9,771 nt of DNA from Candidatus Heimdallarchaeota archaeon (GCA_027364495.1 DAHXPE010000343.1:1-9771), one strand, 5' to 3'; shown: positions 1 through 5,618, numbered from the stretch's first letter. Made by a program: numbers and translations. The notes: generated by a model not told the origin, from the letters alone.

Positions 1-129
1 GTTGCTGGAAAAATTACCTCCTTAGATGCAAAAATACTATTATTTTTATTTCTAATCCTATTAGCTTTAACTTTTACTGAGTTCAATTTTGTCATTGATT
101 CGATTTTTCTTTTAGGTCTTGGTTGTGGG
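1..129 (+). repeat. Direct repeat, copy 1 (129 bases, exact)
   Basis: This is base-for-base identical to 1409-1537, at an offset of 1408. The match stops sharply at base 129/1537 (next base A against C). Its left end cannot be seen because it runs off the window. Confidence 0.97.
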
Positions 130-168
130 AAAATTGAAGCAAATAGAGCTCATGTAACGATAAATTTG
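120..168 (+). repeat. Inverted repeat, left arm
   Basis: This arm pairs with 627-675. Bases 127-168 are a perfect 42-base inverted match to 627-668. The match extends to 49 bases with one mismatch (G125 against A670). The arm contains the end of the recognisable esterase homology plus about 18 bases beyond it, so the two copies were made after the esterase gene had already lost its 3' part. Confidence 0.95.
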
Positions 169-377
169 ACATTAAAAGGTGAAAATATTAAAATATCAGA
201 TTGAGAAACAAGATCTAAGCAATGTTCCATTATTTCTTCTTCGGAACAGTTGTTTTCTTTCCATATCTGCTCTAATTTTGATGGATTACAAATTTCAGCA
301 AATCAAAAATAATCCACTATTAATTTCGTTTCTCGATCCTCAATTGAATCAATATATTTAGCCTTGGGATGAGCATG
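156..377 (-). pseudogene. Remnant of an unidentified protein, one internal TGA
   Basis: On the minus strand, read from 377 downwards, the frame gives HAHPKAKYIDSIEDRETK, then a TGA at 305-303, then residues including ICNPSKLEQIWKENN, SEEEIMEHCLDL and SQSDILIFSPF, and it ends at TGA (152-150). The residue choice (E, D, K and amphipathic spacing) looks like real protein, unlike the plus-strand reading of the same bases. The pattern NP-x-x-L...EEEIM-x-x-CL-x-L-x-x-xSD-x-LI-FS resembles nucleoside 2-deoxyribosyltransferase-like proteins, but this is a weak impression. There is no start codon, and a TAG lies directly upstream at 380-378. Homology seems to end near 175, where the inverted-repeat arm begins. 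Confidence 0.45.
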
Positions 378-626
378 CTAGACTTTTAAACTATTAAAAA
401 GATTGGAGAAATGAAATTGATCTATAATCTTTATTATAAAAGTTTCCCGTTTGCTAATTCCAAGATCTTCACATAACACAAACTTTGAAATCAAAAAAAA
501 ATTTCTGAATTTAGATAACAATTTTATTAAAAAAATAAATTTGATTATCATTGTGAAAAATTCCAATATTGATCATTTCTAAAAAACTTCTCAATTATAG
601 ATTGATTCTAATAAAAAAATTAAAAA
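378..626. other. Non-coding A+T-rich spacer between the inverted-repeat arms
   Basis: A minus-strand frame without stops (566-378) is rich in F, I and K and begins in plain A+T sequence. Only its last 30 or so residues (around LCEDLGISKRET) look protein-like. They share the frame of the remnant at 156-377 and are separated from it by one TAG, so they may be its eroded upstream part. I see no promoter or RNA gene. Confidence 0.3.
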
Positions 627-675
627 CAAATTTATCGTTACATGAGCTCTATTTGCTTCAATTTTCCCAAAACCA
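627..675 (-). repeat. Inverted repeat, right arm
   Basis: This is the reverse complement of 120-168 (42 perfect bases, 49 with one mismatch). The spacer between the arms is 458 bases. This arm is the downstream end of the minus-strand esterase pseudogene. I saw no flanking target duplication, so the arms do not look like transposon ends. Confidence 0.95.
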
Positions 676-944
676 TGACTAAATCCCACATCTTGTATTT
701 GCTCAAAAGATTCTAATCCTTGACCATGTACATATTCGTTTATAATCCAGCTTTTAGGAAAACTGCTTTCTATGGCAATTGCATTATAATTATATTCCTT
801 AACGAGATACTTGAAAATCTTATTTCTGAGGTTAAGGAAATCCTTACCTCCATGAAGTGGCTAACCTAATCCAAGAATTTTAATGGAGTTATCAAACGAA
901 GCAATTTTTATTTCAAATCGATTCTGTTTGAAAAAAAGAACCAT
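645..944 (-). pseudogene. Erythromycin-esterase-like protein, truncated, with an internal stop
   Basis: The minus-strand frame starts with ATG (944-942) and encodes FDNSIKILGLG, then TAG at 863-861, then PLHGGKDFLNLRNKIFKYL, the segment NAIAIESSFPKSW, the segment INEYVHGQG, then VGFSHGFG and KIEANRA. The order LGE-x-x-HG..., E-x-x-F, NEYV-x-G-x-G and F-x-x-x-EANR follows the N-terminal half of the EreA/EreB erythromycin esterase family. The stop replaces the Glu of the conserved LGEATHG motif, with the adjoining codons also altered. These enzymes usually have about 400 residues, and only about 100 remain. The 3' part is lost at the inverted-repeat junction. Family members outside clinical bacteria have unknown substrates, so no resistance function is implied. 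The gene is clearly dead; the family call is fairly secure. Confidence 0.75.
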
Positions 945-1183
945 ATTCAATCTTGATTAAAAAATAAAAATATTTTTTTAATTTATGTTCCATAATTGTT
1001 GTTTTATTAGGATTATTTTCATAACAAGGGTAAGTATGATTTTAAGATACTTCAATGGAAACTTTTGGTTTAACCAAACGAAAATTGTCGTTTCTTTACT
1101 AGCTATTTTGAATTTAATAGTGAATACATTTTAGTAGGCTTACCTAAAATATTAAAAATTGCTATTCAGAATGAACTAAAGAG
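945..1183. other. Intergenic region between divergent esterase remnant and UbiA-family gene
   Basis: These 239 bases are A+T-rich and show no convincing reading frame on either strand. The right end holds the presumed prenyltransferase promoter. The left end probably held the promoter of the dead esterase gene, which is transcribed the other way. Confidence 0.4.
1145..1158 (+). promoter_or_regulatory. Possible TATA box for the UbiA-family gene
   Basis: TAAAATATTAAAAA lies about 30-40 bases before the ATG at 1184. Initiation about 25 bases downstream would leave a leader of only a few bases, common in archaea and in line with the lack of a clear Shine-Dalgarno site. The background is A+T-rich, so chance matches are frequent. 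Confidence 0.35.
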
Positions 1184-2011
1184 ATGAGTTCTAAAGTAAT
1201 TGGATACATTACCATCGTTCATCCATTCCCATCCGTTGCAATGACCTTGACTGCACTTGTTTTAAGTTTACCTTTGAATAAGTCATATTCATTAAATAAA
1301 TTTTTAGTTTTTGGATTAATAATATTATTAGAAAACTTTATAGTTGGATTGGTGAATGATTTACGCGACTTTCGTTATGATAAAGCGGTAAAACCATATA
1401 AGCCTCTTGTTGCTGGAAAAATTACCTCCTTAGATGCAAAAATACTATTATTTTTATTTCTAATCCTATTAGCTTTAACTTTTACTGAGTTCAATTTTGT
1501 CATTGATTCGATTTTTCTTTTAGGTCTTGGTTGTGGGCTATCTTATGATTTAGTGCTTAAAATAACCCCATTTTCTTTTGTACCTTATACCATTGCAATG
1601 CCTACATTAGCAATCGCTGCTCGATTAGTAAATGGTAATTTACCTGTTTTGCTATTATGGATCTGTCCATTAGGGGCGTTAATGTCGGTTGCTTTGCATC
1701 TGACAAATCAAATGAATAAAGCCGAAGAATCAAACAAAAGTGGAGAACATAATATTTTACAAATTATTGGAGTAAAAAATGGTCAATTACTATGTGTACT
1801 TGTAACTATTTGTTCCTTAGTGTTATTTACTATACTTAGTCTACAATTTGATTTGAATGCAATATTAATGGAGTTTTTAGACTTGGTAACTTTGGTATTT
1901 ATTAGTATTTTTATTGTATTTGCAAAGATTGGTAATCGAAAAGCTTTGTTTCCATTAACAGTAATTTTATCGGCGATAATGGGGACTATTTTTATACAGT
2001 TGATTCTTTAA
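1184..2011 (+). CDS. UbiA-family membrane prenyltransferase, second Asp motif degenerate
   Basis: This is a 275-residue, strongly hydrophobic protein of normal UbiA length with about eight or nine predicted membrane helices. Members transfer an isoprenoid chain from its diphosphate to an aromatic ring, heme, a chlorophyll precursor or a glycerol lipid; in archaea they include ether-lipid and quinone enzymes. The first Mg-diphosphate motif is intact: N58-D59-x-x-D62-x-x-x-D66 (NDLRDFRYD), followed by the expected K-P-x-x-x-G segment at 73-78. A Y-D-L-x-L-K motif is present at 121-126. The second motif, normally carrying two Asp in the pattern N-x-LPD-x-E-x-D, reads NQMNKAEESNKSGEHN (175-190), so the usual Asp positions are K179 and S183. 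It may bind a different substrate, use the Glu residues, or be inactive. The start is the first ATG giving the normal family N-terminus (GYITIVHPFPS). It stands alone between remnants, so context does not show the substrate. Confidence 0.85.
   Translation: MSSKVIGYITIVHPFPSVAMTLTALVLSLPLNKSYSLNKFLVFGLIILLENFIVGLVNDLRDFRYDKAVKPYKPLVAGKITSLDAKILLFLFLILLALTFTEFNFVIDSIFLLGLGCGLSYDLVLKITPFSFVPYTIAMPTLAIAARLVNGNLPVLLLWICPLGALMSVALHLTNQMNKAEESNKSGEHNILQIIGVKNGQLLCVLVTICSLVLFTILSLQFDLNAILMEFLDLVTLVFISIFIVFAKIGNRKALFPLTVILSAIMGTIFIQLIL
1409..1537 (+). repeat. Direct repeat, copy 2 (inside the intact UbiA-family gene)
   Basis: This is the source-like copy, because it sits in an uninterrupted prenyltransferase gene and covers residues 76-118. 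It is identical to bases 1-129. No base differs, including at silent positions, so the duplication is very recent, is held identical by gene conversion, or is an assembly artefact. Confidence 0.97.
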
Positions 2012-2025
2012 CTTAGCAAAGAATA

Positions 2026-2041
2026 ATTGTTTTATTTTTTT
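2026..2041 (+). terminator. Probable T-run terminator after the UbiA-family gene
   Basis: The sequence TTGTTTTATTTTTTT begins about 15 bases after the stop codon. Archaeal RNA polymerase stops at T-runs without needing a hairpin, and none is evident here. Confidence 0.5.
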
Positions 2042-2169
2042 ATCAACATCTGACTTTCACTTCCTTTAGCAATTTTTTAATTTATTACTAATCCTTGATA
2101 AGGAAATAAAATGCACATTAAAAGAATTGATTGACCAATTTTGTTTTCATTACTTACGTACCAAAAAAT

Positions 2170-2440
2170 CTAAATGCTCAAATTCTCTATTCTTTTTAGA
2201 TATGAAAGGATTTCGTTGTAATATTCGACATTTTTACCGGCAATGTCACTTCTAACTCCATCAAATGGATTTCAGATGTTATAACTGGAAGTTTTATATT
2301 TTTTCTTCTGATAATCTTTCTTTTATGATCGAATAATACTTTTCATACTTCTCTATCCCTTTATTCGCTTCTTCCTTCCCTCTTAACACAATGAAAAGGT
2401 TAAGTAGATAGCTTAAATAACCTGTTTTATTTACTGGTCT
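2170..2440 (-). pseudogene. Unidentified protein remnant in two frames
   Basis: On the minus strand, 2440-2294 encodes a 48-residue piece including KTGYLSYLLNLFIVLRG, then KEEANKGIEKYEKYY and SIIKERLSEEKI, ending in TAA. About 20 bases later, in another frame, 2271-2170 encodes NPFDGVRSDIAGKNVEYY, then NEILSYLKRIENLSI, ending in TAG. Both pieces have protein-like composition (E, K, Y, balanced hydrophobics), while the plus strand gives only broken A+T frames. The simplest reading is one gene that lost its 5' end and took a frameshift near 2272-2293. The family is not recognised. The rest of the 2042-2606 interval shows no gene. Confidence 0.4.
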
Positions 2441-2606
2441 TCAATAGATATAGAACTATGTAATTTAAAGTAAATCAAATCTTTTATTTCAATATAGCCA
2501 AATTCAATTTTTTATGTTAGTTTGTTCTAAATCCTCCATTACAGCTTGTTTTTAAGTATAAAAAAGTTATCTAATTTACTATCTACATTAATAATATTTA
2601 TGCTAC

Positions 2607-2627
2607 TAAGTAAATATTTTTTACTTA
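2607..2627 (+). promoter_or_regulatory. Inverted repeat over the probable TATA box of the MDR gene
   Basis: TAAGTAAA (2607-2614) and TTTACTTA (2620-2627) are perfect 8-base inverted arms around a 5-base centre, 24-44 bases before the ATG at 2651. The element contains the best TATA-like sequence (TAAATATTTT). A dimeric repressor bound here would block TBP. This is inference from symmetry and position only; A+T-rich DNA yields such palindromes by chance. Confidence 0.35.
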
Positions 2628-2650
2628 AATTCATAAAAAAAGTGATTAAT

Positions 2651-3631
2651 ATGACTTTGAATGAAATGCGTGCCGTTGTTATCGATCGCTTTGGTGGTCC
2701 TGAAGTGCTTTCAATAAGAAATGTTCCCATTTTAGAACCCAAACCAGATCAAATACTTGTCAAAGTTGACTCTGCGGGTATTGGTGTGTGGGATAACATT
2801 GAACGTGAGGGAATGCTTGCCAAGATGTCCGGAACTAAAGCAAAGTTCCCATGGATACTCGGTTCAGAAGGTGCTGGCAAAATCGTTGATATTGGAGACA
2901 ATGTTAGCAGATTTCGAATTGGTGATCTGGTCTATGGTCACATTTGGACTCCAACAGAAGCAACCAAAGCTGGGTTTTATGCCGAATATGCAGTGCTGAA
3001 CGAAAATCATGCTTGGCAAATTCCATCAAACATTGGAACCAAACAGGCTGGTGCATTGCTTATAGATGGAGCAACCGCATTTAGAGGACTAGATGACACT
3101 CTAGCAATAAAAAAAGATGAGAGCCTCATGATCTTTGGCGCGAGTGGTGGTTTAGGGCATTTAGCAGTTCAATTGGGTAAAAGACTCGGAGCTAAGGTAT
3201 TTGCAGTCGCATCAGGTGAAGATGGTGTAGCTCTTGCGTTAAGGTTAGGAGCAGAAGCTGCTGTTGATGGACATACTGGAAATATTGTGGATTTAGCTAA
3301 AGAATTTGCTCCAGATGGTTTTGATGCAGCTTTGATTACAGTTGCTGGTGATGTTTCAGAAAAAGCACTTACAACTATGCGAAATGGAGGACGGGTTGCA
3401 TATCCTTGGGTTAATCAGCGTCCACCACCAAAATCACCAACGAATGTCAGTCTATCAGGCTACAACGGAAACTTGGATCATGATTTAATAATAAACATGA
3501 ACAGATTAATCGAAGCTGGCACATTTGAAGTGCATTTAGGAAAGACCTTTCCTCTTGAACAGGTTGTAGAAGGTTTCAAAACGGTCGTTTCACACCACCT
3601 GGGTAGATTAGCTGTATTTCCAAATATATGA
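2651..3631 (+). CDS. Zinc-independent medium-chain dehydrogenase/reductase (quinone-oxidoreductase-like)
   Basis: This 326-residue protein has the length of the zinc-free MDR branch, which uses NAD(P)H to reduce quinones, enals or similar compounds in the cytoplasm. Visible marks are FGGPEVL (14-20), the GroES-like fold with LVKVDSAGIGVWD (36-48), GSEGAGKIVDIGDNV (71-85) and GDLVYG (91-96). The Rossmann turn is GASGGLGHLAVQLGKRLGAK (163-182). The catalytic-zinc Cys and the GHE His of alcohol dehydrogenases are absent (GVWD and GSE instead), as is the structural four-Cys lobe. The frame is open back to 2546, but residues upstream of 2651 are A+T noise. ATG 2651 has AGTGAT at 2641-2646, four bases before it, and gives the family N-terminus. 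ATG 2666 is a weaker alternative. The gene looks clearly less A+T-rich than its flanks, perhaps from horizontal transfer. No partner gene adjoins it, and the substrate is unknown. Confidence 0.87.
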   Translation: MTLNEMRAVVIDRFGGPEVLSIRNVPILEPKPDQILVKVDSAGIGVWDNIEREGMLAKMSGTKAKFPWILGSEGAGKIVDIGDNVSRFRIGDLVYGHIWTPTEATKAGFYAEYAVLNENHAWQIPSNIGTKQAGALLIDGATAFRGLDDTLAIKKDESLMIFGASGGLGHLAVQLGKRLGAKVFAVASGEDGVALALRLGAEAAVDGHTGNIVDLAKEFAPDGFDAALITVAGDVSEKALTTMRNGGRVAYPWVNQRPPPKSPTNVSLSGYNGNLDHDLIINMNRLIEAGTFEVHLGKTFPLEQVVEGFKTVVSHHLGRLAVFPNI

Positions 3632-3790
3632 ATAAATGAAAATTCAAAACTATTTCATGGTCGTAACATTACATCTTATCAATTCGATTTCATTTGTTCA
3701 ACTTGTTTATGTTCCGTAAAAGGTATTATAGGAGAATATAATCTCTTTTTCAAGATTTTAATAATTTTCTTTTTATTCATTCATCTTCCG
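3632..3790. other. Intergenic region after the MDR gene
   Basis: This is A+T-rich sequence with several short T-runs (about 3746-3775) that could end transcription from the MDR gene. The frame of the following remnant is open back through here but reads as low-complexity F/I/L, so I do not call it coding. Confidence 0.35.
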
Positions 3791-4030
3791 AATAAATTAA
3801 AAAGAAAAAGAATAGATGTTGCTGTTTCTTTATTAAAAAAAGAAAAAACAAACTTTTCTAAAGCCTCTGAAATTGCTGGAATTTCAAATTGAATTTTCAA
3901 AGATTTTGAAACAACTATATTTTTAGATCTTTGCATGAAAGTAATAGGTAAACCAGCAAAAAAATTCCAATCAGAGAATATAAAAGATGAATTATTGGAA
4001 CAACAAATCTGTCAATTTTTTAGGAAATAA
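3791..4030 (+). pseudogene. UPF0175-like small helix-turn-helix protein, interrupted by TGA
   Basis: The plus-strand frame encodes KRIDVAVSLLKKEK, then TNFSKASEIAGISN, then TGA at 3890-3892, then IFKDFETTIFLDLCMK and a charged C-terminal end finishing at TAA (4028-4030). The run A-x-x-LLKKEK-x-x-x-SKASEIAGIS followed by W-x-F matches the core of UPF0175 (COG2886) proteins, predicted DNA-binding antitoxin-like proteins of about 80-100 residues. In the family a Trp commonly follows AGIS-x, so the TGA is explained by a single TGG-to-TGA change. No start codon or ribosome site is visible and no toxin gene adjoins it. It is probably dead; the family call is moderate. Confidence 0.45.
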
Positions 4031-4039
4031 TTTTCTTAA

Positions 4040-4231
4040 CTAGCGTTACCATCAATAAAATCTGGGTTGGATTTTACTGATGCTAGTCTTGCTTGGGCAG
4101 TAGCATATAAACCAGCTCCTAATACTGGTTATAATTTTTCTTTGTGTATAGCCTCGATTTTAATACTCATCTCAATAATTTTAGGTCTCATCTTTTTAAG
4201 AATGGATTACAACAATAAAATAGCTAGTTGA
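4040..4231 (+). pseudogene. C-terminal remnant of a membrane protein
   Basis: A frame without stops encodes LALPSIKSGLDFTDAS, then LAWAVAYKPAPNTGYN, then a long hydrophobic helix (SLCIASILILISIILGLIFL), then RMDYNNKIAS and TGA. A single membrane helix followed by a short basic/polar end is how many transporters, such as the major facilitator type, finish. There is no start codon and only about 63 residues remain. The family is not determined. It ends just before the nitroreductase promoter. Confidence 0.45.
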
Positions 4232-4236
4232 AAAAA

Positions 4237-4245
4237 TTTTATAAG
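4237..4245 (+). promoter_or_regulatory. TATA box of the nitroreductase gene
   Basis: TTTTATAAG, preceded by an A-rich stretch that could serve as the TFB-binding element, sits about 40-47 bases before the ATG. Initiation near 4265-4270 would keep the Shine-Dalgarno site at 4273-4280 in the message. Confidence 0.5.
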
Positions 4246-4283
4246 ATTAAATTATTTCATCATTTTACTAATGAGATGATTTT

Positions 4284-4922
4284 ATGGATTATGATTTGGA
4301 TTCAGTGGATTATATTTTGCAGACAACCAGGAGTGTTAGAAAGAGACTTGATTTGACACGACAAGTGGATGAAAATGTTGTAATGCAATGTCTTGAAATT
4401 GCTATACAAGCTCCGACTGGTAGTAATGCTCAAGGTTGGAAGTGGTTAATCGTGACAGACAAGGAAAAAATAGCAAAGATAGGAGCATATTACAAAAAGT
4501 CCTTTATCGCTTATTCATCCAGTGGTTCAGGACCCAAAAAGGTAGATCCAAATCAACAAAAAAGAGTAATTGATTCTTCCTCTTATTTAGCTGAACACAT
4601 GGGTGATGTTCCTATGCTGATTTTTGCTTGTGTATCTGGTAGGACAAATGATGTAGCTATGGCAGCTGGACTCTTTGGATCAATTATACCTGCAGCTTGG
4701 TCCTTAATGTTATCATTACGTGCCCGTGGAATCGGTTCAGCCTGGACTACATTACACATGGCGTATGAAAAAGAATGCAATGCAATTCTTGGTATTCCCG
4801 ATAATGTTACAACAGCTGTAATGTTACCAATCGGTTATTTCACTGGTGAATCCTTTCACAAAGCTAAACGAAATCCCGCTAAAGATTTTACTTATTGGGA
4901 CACTTGGGGAAATAAAAGATAG
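4284..4922 (+). CDS. Nitroreductase-family FMN oxidoreductase
   Basis: This 212-residue protein matches the usual length of the family, which are cytoplasmic FMN enzymes, normally dimers, that pass electrons from NAD(P)H or another donor to nitro compounds, quinones or other acceptors. The N-terminus has TTRSVRKRLDL (14-24), whose Arg and Ser contact FMN phosphate and ring. APTGSNAQGWKWLIVTD (43-59) is the signature of a nitroreductase subgroup, and ARGIGSAWTTLHM (147-159) fits the second FMN loop. The end, KAKRNPAKDFTYWDTW (193-208), with Arg near the C-terminus, also fits. The start is ATG 4284, with GAGATGAT at 4273-4280, one base off GAGGTGAT, although the spacing of three bases is short. 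It has its own promoter and terminator, so it is probably transcribed alone. The physiological substrate is unknown. Confidence 0.9.
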   Translation: MDYDLDSVDYILQTTRSVRKRLDLTRQVDENVVMQCLEIAIQAPTGSNAQGWKWLIVTDKEKIAKIGAYYKKSFIAYSSSGSGPKKVDPNQQKRVIDSSSYLAEHMGDVPMLIFACVSGRTNDVAMAAGLFGSIIPAAWSLMLSLRARGIGSAWTTLHMAYEKECNAILGIPDNVTTAVMLPIGYFTGESFHKAKRNPAKDFTYWDTWGNKR

Positions 4923-4953
4923 GGAATTATTCGTCCTATATTAAATATTTTTT
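4919..4953 (+). terminator. Hairpin plus T-run after the nitroreductase gene
   Basis: TAGGGAATTATTCGTCCTA can fold with TAGG pairing CCTA and GAAT pairing ATTC around one T, with a two-base bulge. The stop codon lies inside this stem. It is followed by A+T sequence and TTTTTT at 4948-4953. Confidence 0.5.
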
Positions 4954-4954
4954 G

Positions 4955-4996
4955 AATTAAAAAGAGAAAAAAAGAATTAAAATAAAAACAAGAATA
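4955..4996 (-). terminator. T-rich terminator of the minus-strand B-box gene
   Basis: Read on the minus strand, the bases after the stop codon of the gene at 5008-5478 run through repeated T tracts, including TTTTTTTCTCTTTTT. With the plus-strand terminator it separates two convergent genes. Confidence 0.45.
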
Positions 4997-5007
4997 AAAT
5001 ATTAGAA

Positions 5008-5478
5008 CTAATTACTTTGATTCATGAAATTAGTTTTTTTATCGGTTAAATCATGTATTTTTTGAGGAGTGTTTCTTTTATTCCTAAAAGTAATATAAAG
5101 TATGGCTACAGCAGTAGCGAAAGTTACTATTTCAATTACGACTAATAAAGACAAAGCTGTAACATCTGAATTTTGTAACATTTTGGGAACAGCTGAAAGG
5201 AAAAATAATCCAGCCACAGCAATTAAAAAACTTGCTAATATACCAGCATAATAATTGCGAACTAAATAATGCTGTTCTCTTCTTATATAATAATCATAAT
5301 AACAAGGTAAACAATATTTTAGATAAATTGCTATTCCATAGGCTACAACAGCTCTCGGGTTGGGTGTAAAAGTAGTTATATCATCTTTGCAAACTAAATT
5401 ATGACATTTTTGACATTGATCAACAGCATTTTTATGATTATGATAATAACAATGTTTTGATGAATTAACCAATTTCAA
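5008..5478 (-). CDS. B-box-type zinc-finger protein with two membrane helices
   Basis: With the start chosen here the protein has 156 residues. The N-terminal part carries C10-x-x-H13, C22-x-x-C25, C30-x-x-D33 and C56-x-x-C59, the spacing of a B-box-type zinc finger that binds two zinc ions and usually mediates protein contacts. Two hydrophobic stretches follow, about 77-97 and 107-130, then a basic, polar C-terminus. The finger should face the cytoplasm beside a membrane hairpin. No enzyme motif is visible and the function is unknown. The start is TTG 5478, preceded six bases upstream by AGGAGTG (5485-5491 on the minus strand), the best Shine-Dalgarno site in the window. Upstream GTG 5487 and TTG 5496 are in frame but overlap that site or lie upstream of it. 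It is convergent with the nitroreductase and has its own promoter. Confidence 0.75.
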   Translation of the reverse strand: MKLVNSSKHCYYHNHKNAVDQCQKCHNLVCKDDITTFTPNPRAVVAYGIAIYLKYCLPCYYDYYIRREQHYLVRNYYAGILASFLIAVAGLFFLSAVPKMLQNSDVTALSLLVVIEIVTFATAVAILYITFRNKRNTPQKIHDLTDKKTNFMNQSN

Positions 5479-5484
5479 ATTATG

Positions 5485-5491
5485 CACTCCT
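5485..5491 (-). promoter_or_regulatory. Shine-Dalgarno site fixing the TTG start of the B-box gene
   Basis: AGGAGTG on the minus strand, six bases before TTG 5478, is a close match to AGGAGGTG. It decides for the non-ATG start, since no ATG lies nearby in frame. Confidence 0.6.
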
Positions 5492-5514
5492 GTCAAAATT
5501 AAATCTGATTTAAA

Positions 5515-5526
5515 TTATATAAAAAA
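5515..5526 (-). promoter_or_regulatory. TATA box of the B-box gene
   Basis: TTTTTATATAAT on the minus strand is centred about 42 bases before the TTG start. It allows a leader of roughly 15-20 bases that includes the Shine-Dalgarno site. Confidence 0.5.
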
Positions 5527-5618
5527 AAATAAAAAATTTTAGTATATTATTTTTTGAGCTTAGTATTAGACTATTTTTAATCGTTAGGATTATTTTAATT
5601 CCTTAAGTCCCTTGTTTT

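Larger units (their letters stand above)
1..204 (+). pseudogene. Chimeric remnant: internal UbiA-family fragment fused in frame to an erythromycin-esterase scrap
   Basis: The frame is open from the left edge to TGA at 202-204. Codons 1-43 encode the same residues as V76-G118 of the intact prenyltransferase at 1184-2011, with no base difference over 129 bases. From base 130 the frame continues as KIEANRA, which matches the minus-strand esterase pseudogene at 645-944, and then as about 18 residues that match nothing I know. The joint lies in short shared sequence (TGGTTGTGGG in the prenyltransferase, TGGTTTTGGG in the esterase), as expected of a microhomology junction. The copy reaches base 1, so its true left end is probably outside the window. 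It cannot make a working enzyme unless the missing 5' part supplies one. An assembly chimera is a serious alternative. Confidence 0.75.

Noticed and set aside
179..361. Plus-strand 60-residue frame
   Set aside because: It lies opposite the better minus-strand remnant at 156-377 and has no ribosome site or recognisable motif.
120..675. MITE or insertion sequence with 49-base terminal repeats
   Set aside because: There is no target duplication and no transposase, and the arms consist of esterase coding sequence.
2546..2650. N-terminal extension of the MDR protein (35 extra residues from ATG 2546)
   Set aside because: The extension is low-complexity A+T coding, contains the palindrome and TATA candidate, and no family member needs it. 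The ribosome site points to ATG 2651.
303..3892. TGA read as Trp or selenocysteine because two remnants carry in-frame TGA
   Set aside because: Intact genes here (for example MDR and DUF1614 proteins) encode Trp with TGG, the MDR gene ends at TGA, and other remnants carry TAG stops and frameshifts. Ordinary decay explains it.
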